Part shown: positions 36,264 to 43,960 of the stretch, piece by piece
How the letters are laid out: each line of letters starts with the position of its first letter
Position numbering within the stretch: the first letter of the stretch is position 1
Position numbers and translations under genes: made by a program
Assembly (NCBI GenBank): GCA_012522345.1
Contig: JAAYKO010000027.1
Location: forward strand, 1 to 56,496
DNA length: 56,496 nt
Origin: Acholeplasmataceae bacterium
GTDB lineage: Bacteria > Bacillota_I > Bacilli_A > Acholeplasmatales > UBA5453
Reading direction: 5' to 3'
The notes under the pieces: model-generated
What the model was told of the DNA's origin: nothing
The model's input: only the letters and a program-made list of their open reading frames with translations
Databases searched by the model: none

Positions 36264-36295
36264 AGGTTTGATGCCTTTGTATCAACCTTTTTTCT
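36264..36295 (+). terminator. Terminator of tRNA-Leu
   Basis: AGGTTTGAT (36264-36272) and ATCAACCT (36281-36288) pair with one bulged base, followed by a T-tract. Confidence 0.65.
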
Positions 36296-36405
36296 TTTTA
36301 ATAGAGGTCAAGCCTTTTTTGAGTATTTTTTAAGAGAGGAGTTTGGTTTATTTAACTAAATAATATATAATTAAGGTAGATAAAATAAACGAGCAGGAGA
36401 TAATA

Positions 36406-37467
36406 ATGAAAAAAATTAAAATTAATATGTACGCTGGCGGTTTAAACATTAAAGGTCAGGGCGTAGGTAGTGCTTTTTATGAGCAAACTGACTTAGTGAA
36501 GGAAATTCCTGAGTTTGAAGTTACAATCAATAAAAGAGGTAAAAATAAGTTTGATATTAGACATATTCATACTATAAATCCTCAATTCTTTTTTGTCCAA
36601 AATAAAAAGCGAATTAATGTCTGCTATGTCCATTTTGTTCCTGAGATTGATGATGGTTCACTGAAAATGAACAAATTGTTTTTTTCGCTGTATAAACGTT
36701 ATGTTTTAAGGTTTTATCGGAAAGCGGATGAGGTTGTTGTAGTAAATCCTTATTTTATTAAAGATTTGCTTGCGATTGGAATTCCAGAGGAAAGAATTAC
36801 TTATATTCCAAACTTTGTTTCAAGGGAAACATTTTATCCGATGCCGAAAAAAGAAATTAATGAATTAAAAGAAAAATATGGTTTTAAAAAAGATGACTTT
36901 GTTGTCTTAGGTGTCGGCCAAACTCAAACTAGAAAAGGAATTATTGACTTCTGCAAAGTTGCTGAGAAAAATCCAGACATGAAATTCATTTGGGCGGGAG
37001 GATTTTCATTTGGTAAAATAACAGCTGGTTATGAAGAAATTAAAAAACTGATGGACAACCCACCAAAGAACATGGAGTTTTTGGGAATTGTTGACCGCGA
37101 TGAAATGAATGGTTTATATAATTTAAGTGATCTATTATTTTTGCCGAGTTATCAAGAGCTTTTCCCGATGACACTTCTTGAGTGTATCAATACTAAAACC
37201 CCATTTGTTGTCAGAGATTTAGACCTCTATAAAGATATTTTCTTGTCAGACTATCTTGTTGGTAATGATAATGAAGAGTTTACTAAATTACTGAGAAAAT
37301 TAAAAGATGATTCGGAGTTTAAAAAACTAGGAATTAAGTATTCAGTTGAGATTGCGAAGTTTTATTCCAAAGAACATGTTAAAAATTTATGGAAAGAATA
37401 TTATGAGAGAATTTATCAAAAACATTATCATAAAACCTTAGATTATAAAAAATCTAAAAAGAAATAA
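36406..37467 (+). CDS. GT4 glycosyltransferase, probably glycolipid synthesis
   Basis: The 353-residue GT-B fold enzyme has an N-terminal acceptor domain (GQGVGSAFYEQ) and a C-terminal nucleotide-sugar domain with GVGQTQTRKGI and the E-x7-E type block PSYQELFPMTLLE near residues 250-262. Basic and aromatic N-terminal helices (LFFSLYKRYVLRFYRKAD) suggest peripheral membrane binding. It resembles processive diglycosyl-diacylglycerol synthases (CpoA/alDGS group), which add a second hexose to a monoglycosyl lipid; that assignment is inference. Promoter TTGGTT/TATAAT at 36343-36371, with GCAGGAG upstream of the ATG. Alternatively it glycosylates another surface polymer. Confidence 0.75.
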   Translation: MKKIKINMYAGGLNIKGQGVGSAFYEQTDLVKEIPEFEVTINKRGKNKFDIRHIHTINPQFFFVQNKKRINVCYVHFVPEIDDGSLKMNKLFFSLYKRYVLRFYRKADEVVVVNPYFIKDLLAIGIPEERITYIPNFVSRETFYPMPKKEINELKEKYGFKKDDFVVLGVGQTQTRKGIIDFCKVAEKNPDMKFIWAGGFSFGKITAGYEEIKKLMDNPPKNMEFLGIVDRDEMNGLYNLSDLLFLPSYQELFPMTLLECINTKTPFVVRDLDLYKDIFLSDYLVGNDNEEFTKLLRKLKDDSEFKKLGIKYSVEIAKFYSKEHVKNLWKEYYERIYQKHYHKTLDYKKSKKK

Positions 37468-37490
37468 AGAGCCTAACAAGGGCTTTTTGT
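37466..37490 (+). terminator. Terminator after the glycosyltransferase gene
   Basis: AAAGAGCC (37466-37473) and GGCTTTTT (37481-37488) pair, with one G-U, and end in T's. It overlaps the stop codon. Confidence 0.6.
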
Positions 37491-37555
37491 TTTATATACA
37501 GGGGAATAATGATGGTGTTACTTAAAAACAGTTTTATTTTTCAACGATTAATTGT

Positions 37556-37579
37556 TATAATGAATTGTAAGCGCTTTTA
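37556..37579 (+). promoter_or_regulatory. -10 box and cre-like operator of the branched-chain amino acid operon
   Basis: TATAAT (37556-37561) is followed at once by TTGTAAGCGCTTTTA (37565-37579), which differs at one position from the B. subtilis CcpA consensus WTGNAANCGNWNNCW. The box covers the expected transcription start, a position where CcpA represses. This suggests that the operon is shut off when preferred sugars are present. Confidence 0.65.
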
Positions 37580-37615
37580 TTTAACAAAAAACTTAAAAGA
37601 AAGAAGGTAAACTTG

Positions 37616-38686
37616 ATGGACAAATTTAAAGAAATGAAGAAGTTTGGTCATGAGCAGTTAGTCTTTATTCATGATAAGACCTCCGGTTTAAAAGGAGTTA
37701 TTTGTATTCATGACACGACTTTAGGACCCGCTTTAGGTGGGACAAGAATATGGGATTATAAAAATGAAGATGAAGCAGTTTATGATGTGATGAGACTTGC
37801 CCGTGGGATGACATATAAAAATTCTGCAGCAGGTCTTAATTTAGGTGGAGGCAAGGCAGTTATAATTGGGGATGCAAGTAAAATTAAATCTGAAACGTTA
37901 TTCCGAGCATTTGGACGTTATGTTCAAAGCCTAAATGGCAGATATATTACAGCAGAAGATGTTAACACTACAACAAAGGATATGGATTTTGTAAAGATGG
38001 AAACAGATTTTGTTGTTGGTTTGGAAGGGAAATCTGGCGATCCTTCGCCAATAACAGCACTTGGAGCGTTTCATGGTATTAGAGCCACTCTTCAATATAA
38101 GTTTAAAAACGAGGAAATTGGAAAATATAGTTATGCGATTCAAGGTGTTGGTAAGACTGGATTTTATTTGATGGATTATTTAATTGAAGCAGGAGCTAAA
38201 AAGATTTATTTCACAGATATTAACAAAACTAAAGTTGCAGCAGTTAAAACAAAATATCCCGATGCTATTTACGTTGAACCCGATGCTATCTATAGTCAAG
38301 ATGTTGATGTATTTGTTCCCTGTGCTTTAGGAGGTATCCTCAACGATAAAACAATTCCGCTTTTAAAGGCTAAAGCTGTTGCTGGAGTTGCTAACAATGT
38401 TTTGGAAGATGAAATAGCACATAGTAAGCTCTTAAAAGAAAGAAAAATCTTATATGCACCAGATTTTGTAATAAATGCTGGCGGGGTTATCAATGTCTAT
38501 CATGAACTTCATGGTTACAATAAAGAAAATGTTTTAAATGATATTAAAAAGATTTATGATCGTTTGCTGGAGATTTTTAAAATCTCAGATTTGGAAAATA
38601 CTGATACGCAAAGTGCGGCTAATATTTTTGCTGAACAAAGAATTAAACAAATCCATAATGTAAGGGGCAATTACATAATTAAATGA
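37616..38686 (+). CDS. ldh: Leucine dehydrogenase (branched-chain amino acid dehydrogenase)
   Basis: The 356-residue enzyme deaminates Leu, Val and Ile to 2-oxo acids with NAD+. The catalytic Lys is residue 80 in LNLGGGKAV, the same number as in Bacillus LeuDH when ATG 37616 is taken as start (AAGAAGG 8 bases upstream); TTG 37613 would add one residue. AEDVNTTTKDMDF and the NAD-binding GVGKTGFYLMDYL follow. It is the first gene of an eight-gene operon that continues with 2-oxoacid oxidation and acyl phosphate formation. The ATGA overlap joins it to the next gene. Confidence 0.93.
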   Translation: MDKFKEMKKFGHEQLVFIHDKTSGLKGVICIHDTTLGPALGGTRIWDYKNEDEAVYDVMRLARGMTYKNSAAGLNLGGGKAVIIGDASKIKSETLFRAFGRYVQSLNGRYITAEDVNTTTKDMDFVKMETDFVVGLEGKSGDPSPITALGAFHGIRATLQYKFKNEEIGKYSYAIQGVGKTGFYLMDYLIEAGAKKIYFTDINKTKVAAVKTKYPDAIYVEPDAIYSQDVDVFVPCALGGILNDKTIPLLKAKAVAGVANNVLEDEIAHSKLLKERKILYAPDFVINAGGVINVYHELHGYNKENVLNDIKKIYDRLLEIFKISDLENTDTQSAANIFAEQRIKQIHNVRGNYIIK

Positions 38687-39333
38687 AAAAGCAAATTACA
38701 GTAATTTCAGGCCATTACGGAAGTGGGAAGTCAGAGATAGCGGTTAATCTTGCGATTCAAAAAAAGGCTGATATCATTATAGATTTGGATATTGTTAATC
38801 CTTATTTTCGAACTAGAGAAGCAGAAGAAGTATTAAAAACTCATAATATTGAAGTTGTCTCATCACCACTTGAAAAGGGGAAACACGCGGATTTGCCCTA
38901 TCTTTCTGCGCGGATGTATGCCCCGTTTTATAATGAATCGTTAAAAGCTATTTATGATTTAGGCGGTGATGGTGTTGGCGCGAAAGTCTTTCGCCAATTT
39001 GAAGATTTCGATACTAGTTCAATCGATCATTTTGTAGTAATTAATATATTTCGCGAGTTAACTTCTTCAAAGACTAAAATTGTTGCGATGATTAACCAAA
39101 TAGAAGCTAATTCTGGAATTAAAGTTACAGGTTTAATTAATAATACTAACCTCTTACGAGAAACTGCTTTTGAAGATGTTTTAAAGGGTCAAGAAATTAT
39201 TAGAGAAGTCAGTAGAGAATTAAAGTTAAAAATTGTTTACACAACACTATTAGACCAAATAAAAGTTGATGTAAACTTATTAGAAGGAGAAGTAATTCCT
39301 TTGAAATTATATTTAAGAAAAACATGGCTATAA
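38683..39333 (+). CDS. P-loop ATPase of the MinD/CobQ-type fold, role in the Vor operon unknown
   Basis: The 216-residue protein starts with the P-loop ISGHYGSGKSEIAVNLA, followed by the strand IIIDLDIVNPYFRTRE and the Walker B-like IYDLGGDGVGA, as in SIMIBI-class ATPases. There is no membrane segment or metal-binding Cys cluster. It lies between leucine dehydrogenase and the ferredoxin subunit, joined to the former by ATGA, so it is surely co-expressed. A role in maturation or iron-sulfur loading of the oxidoreductase is possible but unproven. Confidence 0.7.
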   Translation: MKKQITVISGHYGSGKSEIAVNLAIQKKADIIIDLDIVNPYFRTREAEEVLKTHNIEVVSSPLEKGKHADLPYLSARMYAPFYNESLKAIYDLGGDGVGAKVFRQFEDFDTSSIDHFVVINIFRELTSSKTKIVAMINQIEANSGIKVTGLINNTNLLRETAFEDVLKGQEIIREVSRELKLKIVYTTLLDQIKVDVNLLEGEVIPLKLYLRKTWL

Positions 39334-39346
39334 AGGAGGAAAATAC

Positions 39347-39571
39347 GTGGCATTAGGAAAAATTAGTTTTGATTATGAACTGTGCAAAGGTTGTAATCTT
39401 TGTGTAATCTATTGTCCAGTAAAAATCTTGGAATTGGATAAAACACGGACAAACTCAAAAGGTTATAACATTGTTAGAATGATAGATCCAGACAAATGTA
39501 TCGGTTGCGCTTTTTGTGCGTTGATGTGTCCTGATTCTGTTATTACAGTTTATCGAGGTGGTAAAAAATGA
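39347..39571 (+). CDS. vorD: 2-ketoisovalerate:ferredoxin oxidoreductase delta subunit (2x[4Fe-4S])
   Basis: The 74-residue ferredoxin-like subunit has two cluster motifs, CKGCNLCVIYCP and CIGCAFCALMCP. It carries electrons from the TPP-bound intermediate to external ferredoxin. The start is GTG 39347, with AAAGGAGG upstream. It overlaps vorA by ATGA. Presence of a separate delta subunit points to the four-subunit VOR/KOR class rather than a fused POR. Confidence 0.92.
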   Translation: MALGKISFDYELCKGCNLCVIYCPVKILELDKTRTNSKGYNIVRMIDPDKCIGCAFCALMCPDSVITVYRGGKK

Positions 39572-40626
39572 AAAAAGTTTTAATGAAAGGCAATGAGGCG
39601 ATTGCTCTAGCGGCAATTAAAGGTGGTTGTGAAGCGTTTTTTGGTTATCCAATTACACCTCAAAATGAATTGCCTGAATATTTAGCAAAATATATGAGAG
39701 CTAACAATAAAGTTTTTTTACAAGCGGAAAGCGAAGTAGCTGCGATCAATATGGTCTACGGAGCAAGTGCTGCTGGAAAAAGAGTTTTAACTAGTTCTTC
39801 AAGCCCGGGAATCGCTTTAAAACAAGAAGGGATTTCCTACTTAGTTGGTTCTGAGTTACCTTCAGTAATAATTAATGTTATGCGAGCAGGTCCAGGTCTA
39901 GGTGGCATTCAACCCGCCCAATCCGACTATAATCAAATTACTCGCGGTGGCGGCAACGGTGATTATCATATTTTAGCTTATGCACCAGAAAACTTACAAG
40001 AAACGGTTGATCTAGTTCAAAAAGCTTTTCTGAAAGCGGATTATTACCGCAATCCAGTAATTGTTGCCGTAGATGGTCTTATTGGTCAGATGATGGAGCC
40101 AGTTACTATTAGTGAGTCAGTAGTTGAGCCAATAGAAAAACCATGGGCTGCAGATGGGAAAAAAGGTGGCGAGAAACGAGTTGTTAACTCCTTATATTTA
40201 GATCCTTATGAATTAGAAAAACACAACTTAAGATTAAATGAAAAGTATCAAGAAATGAAAGAAAAAGAAACACTTTATGAACAGATTGATTGCGAAGATG
40301 CAGAGATTATTTTAGTCGCTTATGGCACAATGGCAAGAATTTGCCGTTCAGCAATTGAATTGTTAAGAGAAGAAAACATTAAAGCAGGTCTCATTAGACC
40401 GATAACATTATGGCCATTTCCATTTCAAGCGTTTCAAGAAATTTCACCAACTGTTAAAGGCTTTTTAACTTGTGAGATGAGTTTAGGCCAAATGGTTGAT
40501 GATGTCAGCCATGCAGTTTCAGGTAAAATACCAGTAGCATTTTATGGCCGCTCTGGTGGTGTTGTCCCAGAACCTATTGAAATAGTAACGGCTGCCAAGA
40601 AGTTGTTAAGTGAGGTGGAATTATGA
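39568..40626 (+). CDS. vorA: 2-ketoisovalerate:ferredoxin oxidoreductase alpha subunit
   Basis: The 352-residue subunit contains the pyrimidine-side TPP domain (GNEAIALAAIKGGCEAFFGY, then YPITPQNELPEYL) and the transketolase C-like domain (about 230-350). With VorB, VorC and VorD it oxidatively decarboxylates branched-chain 2-oxo acids with CoA, reducing ferredoxin. A 2-oxoglutarate or pyruvate substrate cannot be ruled out from this subunit alone; the leucine dehydrogenase in the same operon favours branched-chain oxo acids. Confidence 0.9.
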   Translation: MKKVLMKGNEAIALAAIKGGCEAFFGYPITPQNELPEYLAKYMRANNKVFLQAESEVAAINMVYGASAAGKRVLTSSSSPGIALKQEGISYLVGSELPSVIINVMRAGPGLGGIQPAQSDYNQITRGGGNGDYHILAYAPENLQETVDLVQKAFLKADYYRNPVIVAVDGLIGQMMEPVTISESVVEPIEKPWAADGKKGGEKRVVNSLYLDPYELEKHNLRLNEKYQEMKEKETLYEQIDCEDAEIILVAYGTMARICRSAIELLREENIKAGLIRPITLWPFPFQAFQEISPTVKGFLTCEMSLGQMVDDVSHAVSGKIPVAFYGRSGGVVPEPIEIVTAAKKLLSEVEL

Positions 40627-41372
40627 AAATAGTCTATCAAAAAACAAAAGGACTTACTGATTATCAACTCTCGTATTGTCCTGGTTGTACTCATGGAATT
40701 ATTCATAAACTAGTAGCAGAAGTTATGGAAGAGATGAACCTTTTAGATAAAGCGGTTGGAATTGCTAGCGTTGGTTGTTCGGTTACTAGTTATTTTTACT
40801 TTGATTGTGATATGGTGCAAGCTGCCCATGGTCGAGCTTGTGCTGTGGCAACTGGAATCAAAAGAACTAACCCGGAAAATTTCGTTTTCACTTATCAAGG
40901 TGATGGCGATCTTGCAAGTATTGGGATTGCTGAGACAATTCATGCTGCTAATAGGGCTGAAAATATTACAGTGATTTTTATTAACAACAGTGTTTTTGGC
41001 ATGACTGGTGGCCAGATGGCACCAACGACGTTATTGGGTCAAAAAACTACAACCTCGCCGGAGGGAAGAAATGTAAAGGATCATGGCAATCCAATTAAAA
41101 TCGCAGAGATGTTTGCGACAATTGAAGGTGTTGCCTATTTAGAGAGACTGACTGTCGGAAGCCCACAAAAGGTGAGGCGAGCTAAACGTTCGATTAGAAA
41201 AGCTTTTGAATACCAAATGGCGAATAAAGGTTTTACAATGCTTGAGTTTTTGTCAACTTGTCCAGTTAATTGGGGAATGACTCCACATGACGCAATAATG
41301 TGGGTCGAAGAAGAGACAACTAAAACATATCCACTTAAAGTATTTAAAGATATCGGTGATCAAAATGAATAA
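40623..41372 (+). CDS. vorB: 2-ketoisovalerate:ferredoxin oxidoreductase beta subunit (TPP binding)
   Basis: The 249-residue subunit binds the TPP diphosphate: CPGCTHGIIHKLVAE, the GVGCSV-like ASVGCSVTSY, and the TPP motif GDGDLASIGIAETIHAANR...NNSVFGMTGGQ. It forms the active site with VorA. The last 8 bases overlap vorC. TPP is supplied through thiN, also in this window. Confidence 0.92.
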   Translation: MKIVYQKTKGLTDYQLSYCPGCTHGIIHKLVAEVMEEMNLLDKAVGIASVGCSVTSYFYFDCDMVQAAHGRACAVATGIKRTNPENFVFTYQGDGDLASIGIAETIHAANRAENITVIFINNSVFGMTGGQMAPTTLLGQKTTTSPEGRNVKDHGNPIKIAEMFATIEGVAYLERLTVGSPQKVRRAKRSIRKAFEYQMANKGFTMLEFLSTCPVNWGMTPHDAIMWVEEETTKTYPLKVFKDIGDQNE

Positions 41373-41919
41373 GACAAAACAAATAACAATCGCAGGTTTT
41401 GGCGGTCAAGGAGTGATGTTTTTAGGTCAAATGTTAGCTCATCTAGGCAATGAAGCAGGCTTAAATAGTCTTTGGTATCCTTCATATGGACCTGAGACAA
41501 GAGGCGGAACAGCTAATTGTGCTGTTACACTTTCAGATAAAAAGATTAACTCACCAATCTTTTCAGAAGCCAATACTTTATTTATTTTAAACAAACCATC
41601 GCTAGATAAATTTATTGATAAAGTCTATTCAGGTGGTACCATTTTGTATAATTCATCTTTAATAAAAGAAGAAGTAATTAAAAAAGATGTCAATGTTTAT
41701 CCGCTTCCAATCAATGATTTAGCAACCGAATTAGGCAATATTAGAGTTGCTAATATGATTATGTTTGGAGCTTATTTAGAGCTTAACCAAGACTTTTCTG
41801 ATAAATTAGTAGAAAAGGTCTTAATTTCAATACTGGGAGAAGGTAAAAAAGATTTAGTTAAGATTAACTTAGAAGCGATTGCATTGGGTAAAGAGTTTAT
41901 TAGAGAAATGAAAGGATAA
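41365..41919 (+). CDS. vorC: 2-ketoisovalerate:ferredoxin oxidoreductase gamma subunit
   Basis: The 184-residue subunit has the POR/KOR gamma signature: TIAGFGGQGVMFLGQMLA near residue 7, then SYGPETRGGTANCAV. It forms the CoA-binding side of the complex. ATG 41365, with GGTGAT upstream, is preferred over GTG 41356, which lies in that site. It overlaps vorB, and a 2-base gap leads to the phosphotransacylase gene. Confidence 0.9.
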   Translation: MNKTKQITIAGFGGQGVMFLGQMLAHLGNEAGLNSLWYPSYGPETRGGTANCAVTLSDKKINSPIFSEANTLFILNKPSLDKFIDKVYSGGTILYNSSLIKEEVIKKDVNVYPLPINDLATELGNIRVANMIMFGAYLELNQDFSDKLVEKVLISILGEGKKDLVKINLEAIALGKEFIREMKG

Positions 41920-41921
41920 CA

Positions 41922-42824
41922 ATGAGAGATTTTAATCAATTAATTAGTAAAAGTAAAAACTTAAAAAGAAAACGAATTGTAGTAGCTAGTGCAAATGATC
42001 TTTCGACTTTAAAAGCACTAGAAAAAGCGAGCGAAATAATTCCTTTAGAGATAACTTTAATTGATAATCAAAAAGAATTAAAAGCGACTATTGAGACCGC
42101 AAGAATCAATTTAACAGATTATCAAATTATTGATTTAGCTGCTAAAACTGAAATAGCTGAAAAAGCGGTTTATTTAATTAAAACGAACAAAGCCGATATT
42201 TTAATGAAAGGCTTAATTGAAACTAACACTCTTTTAAAGGCGGTTGTCAATAAAGAAAAGGGGATTAGAAAAGAAAAACTTCTCTCACACATTAGTTTGT
42301 TTTCATTCCCTCGCAGTCAAAAAATTATTTATGCAAGTGATTGCGCTATGAATATTGAACCGACAGTTGACCAAAAGATAGCGATTATTGATAATCTCTT
42401 ATTGTTAGTAAAAAAACTGGGAGTAATCAATCCAAAAGTGGCATTAATCTCAGCTGTTGAAAAGCCCAATCCTAAAATAGTTTCTTCGACAGATGCGATT
42501 TTAATTAAAGAACATTATGATGCCATAAACAATAAAGATTTTCTTGTTGATGGGCCGTTCGCAATTGATAATGTTGTTTCTAAGGAAGCAGCGTTAAAGA
42601 AAAGTATTACAAGCGAAATAAAAGGTGATGCTGATGCATTGATTTTTCCTAATATTGATAGCGGTAATGTCTTTTATAAAACAGCAATCTATCTCTCAAG
42701 AGCGACCGCAGCTGGTATTGTTTTAGGAGCTCAAGCACCGATAGTTTTAACTAGTAGAGCAGATTCAGTTATTAACAAATTTTATTCAATTTTATTAGCA
42801 GGAGTGTATTGTGATGAAAACTAG
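41922..42824 (+). CDS. ptb: Phosphate butyryltransferase (branched-chain acyl)
   Basis: The 300-residue enzyme of the PTA/PTB family swaps CoA for phosphate on butyryl- or branched-chain acyl-CoA. Typical segments are ILMKGLIETNTLLKAVVNKE near residue 90 and the C-terminal TAAGIVLGAQAPIVLTSRAD. AAAGGAT precedes the ATG. The gene overlaps buk. In this operon its likely substrates are isovaleryl-, isobutyryl- and 2-methylbutyryl-CoA. Confidence 0.93.
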   Translation: MRDFNQLISKSKNLKRKRIVVASANDLSTLKALEKASEIIPLEITLIDNQKELKATIETARINLTDYQIIDLAAKTEIAEKAVYLIKTNKADILMKGLIETNTLLKAVVNKEKGIRKEKLLSHISLFSFPRSQKIIYASDCAMNIEPTVDQKIAIIDNLLLLVKKLGVINPKVALISAVEKPNPKIVSSTDAILIKEHYDAINNKDFLVDGPFAIDNVVSKEAALKKSITSEIKGDADALIFPNIDSGNVFYKTAIYLSRATAAGIVLGAQAPIVLTSRADSVINKFYSILLAGVYCDEN

Positions 42825-43887
42825 AATATTGGCGATTAATTTAGGGTCAACGTCGACAAAAATAGCGGTTTACGAAAATGAAAATTTATATTTAGAAAAG
42901 GTCTTTCGGCATGATGCAGATGAAATTTTACAATTTGAAAATTCAATTGCGCAAAAAAAATACCGTAAAGATCATATTCTTAATTTTGTTAAAGAAAATA
43001 ATTATTCTTTAGCTTCAATTGATATTTTTGTCGGCAGAGGAGGACTTATTAAACCTGTAGAAGGTGGAACATATTTAGTCAATGAAAAAATGATTCAAGA
43101 TTTAACTAGTATGAAATATGGCGATCACGTCTGTAATTTAGGAGCGATTTTAGCTTATGAATTTGCTCAGGAATATAATAAAGTTGCCTATACTGTTAAT
43201 CCTGTTGTCATTGATGAGTTAAGTGATTTAGCCCGGATTAGCGGTTTTAAAGGAATAGAAAGAAAAAGCGTCTTTCATGCTTTAAATCAAAAAGCGATTG
43301 CCAAAAGATATGCAAAAGATGTGAAAAAGTCTTATGAAGAACTTAATTTAATTGTCGTTCATATGGGAGGCGGCATCTCACTTGGTCTTCATCAAAAGGG
43401 AAGAGTTGTTGATGTCAATGATGCTTTAGGTGGCGAAGGTCCTTTTTCACCTGAAAGGGCGGGAACATTGCCGCTTTTTAGTGTAATCGATCTCTGCTGT
43501 AAAGGTGAGTATCAAACAAAACAAAAGCTCAAACAAAGTTTGGTTAGAAAAGGAGGTTTATATTCCTATTTAAATACTTCCTCAGGAGTAGAGATAAGTC
43601 GAAGAATTGAGCAAGGCGACAAAGAAGCGAAACTTTATTTTGAGGCAATGGCTTATCAAATTATCAAAAATATTGGCGCGTTATATTTTGCCGCAAAAGG
43701 AGAAGTTGACGCAATCATCTTTACCGGAGGATTAAGCTATCAATCATTACTAATCGAAATGCTTAAGGAAAAGCTTTTTAAAGGCTTAAATGTAGCTGTT
43801 TATCCAGGCGAAGACGAACTTTCAGCGCTCGCACTTGGAGTGGTTAGTATTCTAAAAAAGGAAGAAAAAGTTAAACATTATAAATAA
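42814..43887 (+). CDS. buk: Butyrate kinase (branched-chain fatty acid kinase)
   Basis: The 357-residue ASKHA kinase of the acetate/butyrate kinase family has NLGSTSTKIAVYE near the start, GRGGLIKPVEGGTY, VVHMGGGISLGLH and IFTGGLSYQ. It makes ATP from acyl phosphate and ADP, completing the conversion of branched-chain amino acids to short acids. ATG 42814 (GGAG 9 bases upstream) is preferred to GTG 42811. Last gene of the operon; a hairpin and a strong terminator follow. Confidence 0.93.
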   Translation: MKTRILAINLGSTSTKIAVYENENLYLEKVFRHDADEILQFENSIAQKKYRKDHILNFVKENNYSLASIDIFVGRGGLIKPVEGGTYLVNEKMIQDLTSMKYGDHVCNLGAILAYEFAQEYNKVAYTVNPVVIDELSDLARISGFKGIERKSVFHALNQKAIAKRYAKDVKKSYEELNLIVVHMGGGISLGLHQKGRVVDVNDALGGEGPFSPERAGTLPLFSVIDLCCKGEYQTKQKLKQSLVRKGGLYSYLNTSSGVEISRRIEQGDKEAKLYFEAMAYQIIKNIGALYFAAKGEVDAIIFTGGLSYQSLLIEMLKEKLFKGLNVAVYPGEDELSALALGVVSILKKEEKVKHYK

Positions 43888-43890
43888 AAA

Positions 43891-43957
43891 GACTAAGAGG
43901 ATCACTCTCAATCTTAGTATACAAAAAAAGATTTCCCGCAAAAGGAAATCTTTTTTA
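43891..43957. terminator. Hairpin plus strong bidirectional terminator between buk and pullulanase
   Basis: A first hairpin pairs ACTAAGA with TCTTAGT (43892-43919). The second, GATTTCC (43930-43936) and GGAAATC (43944-43950), has seven A's on the left and six T's on the right and ends both convergent units. Confidence 0.85.
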
Positions 43958-43960
43958 TTA

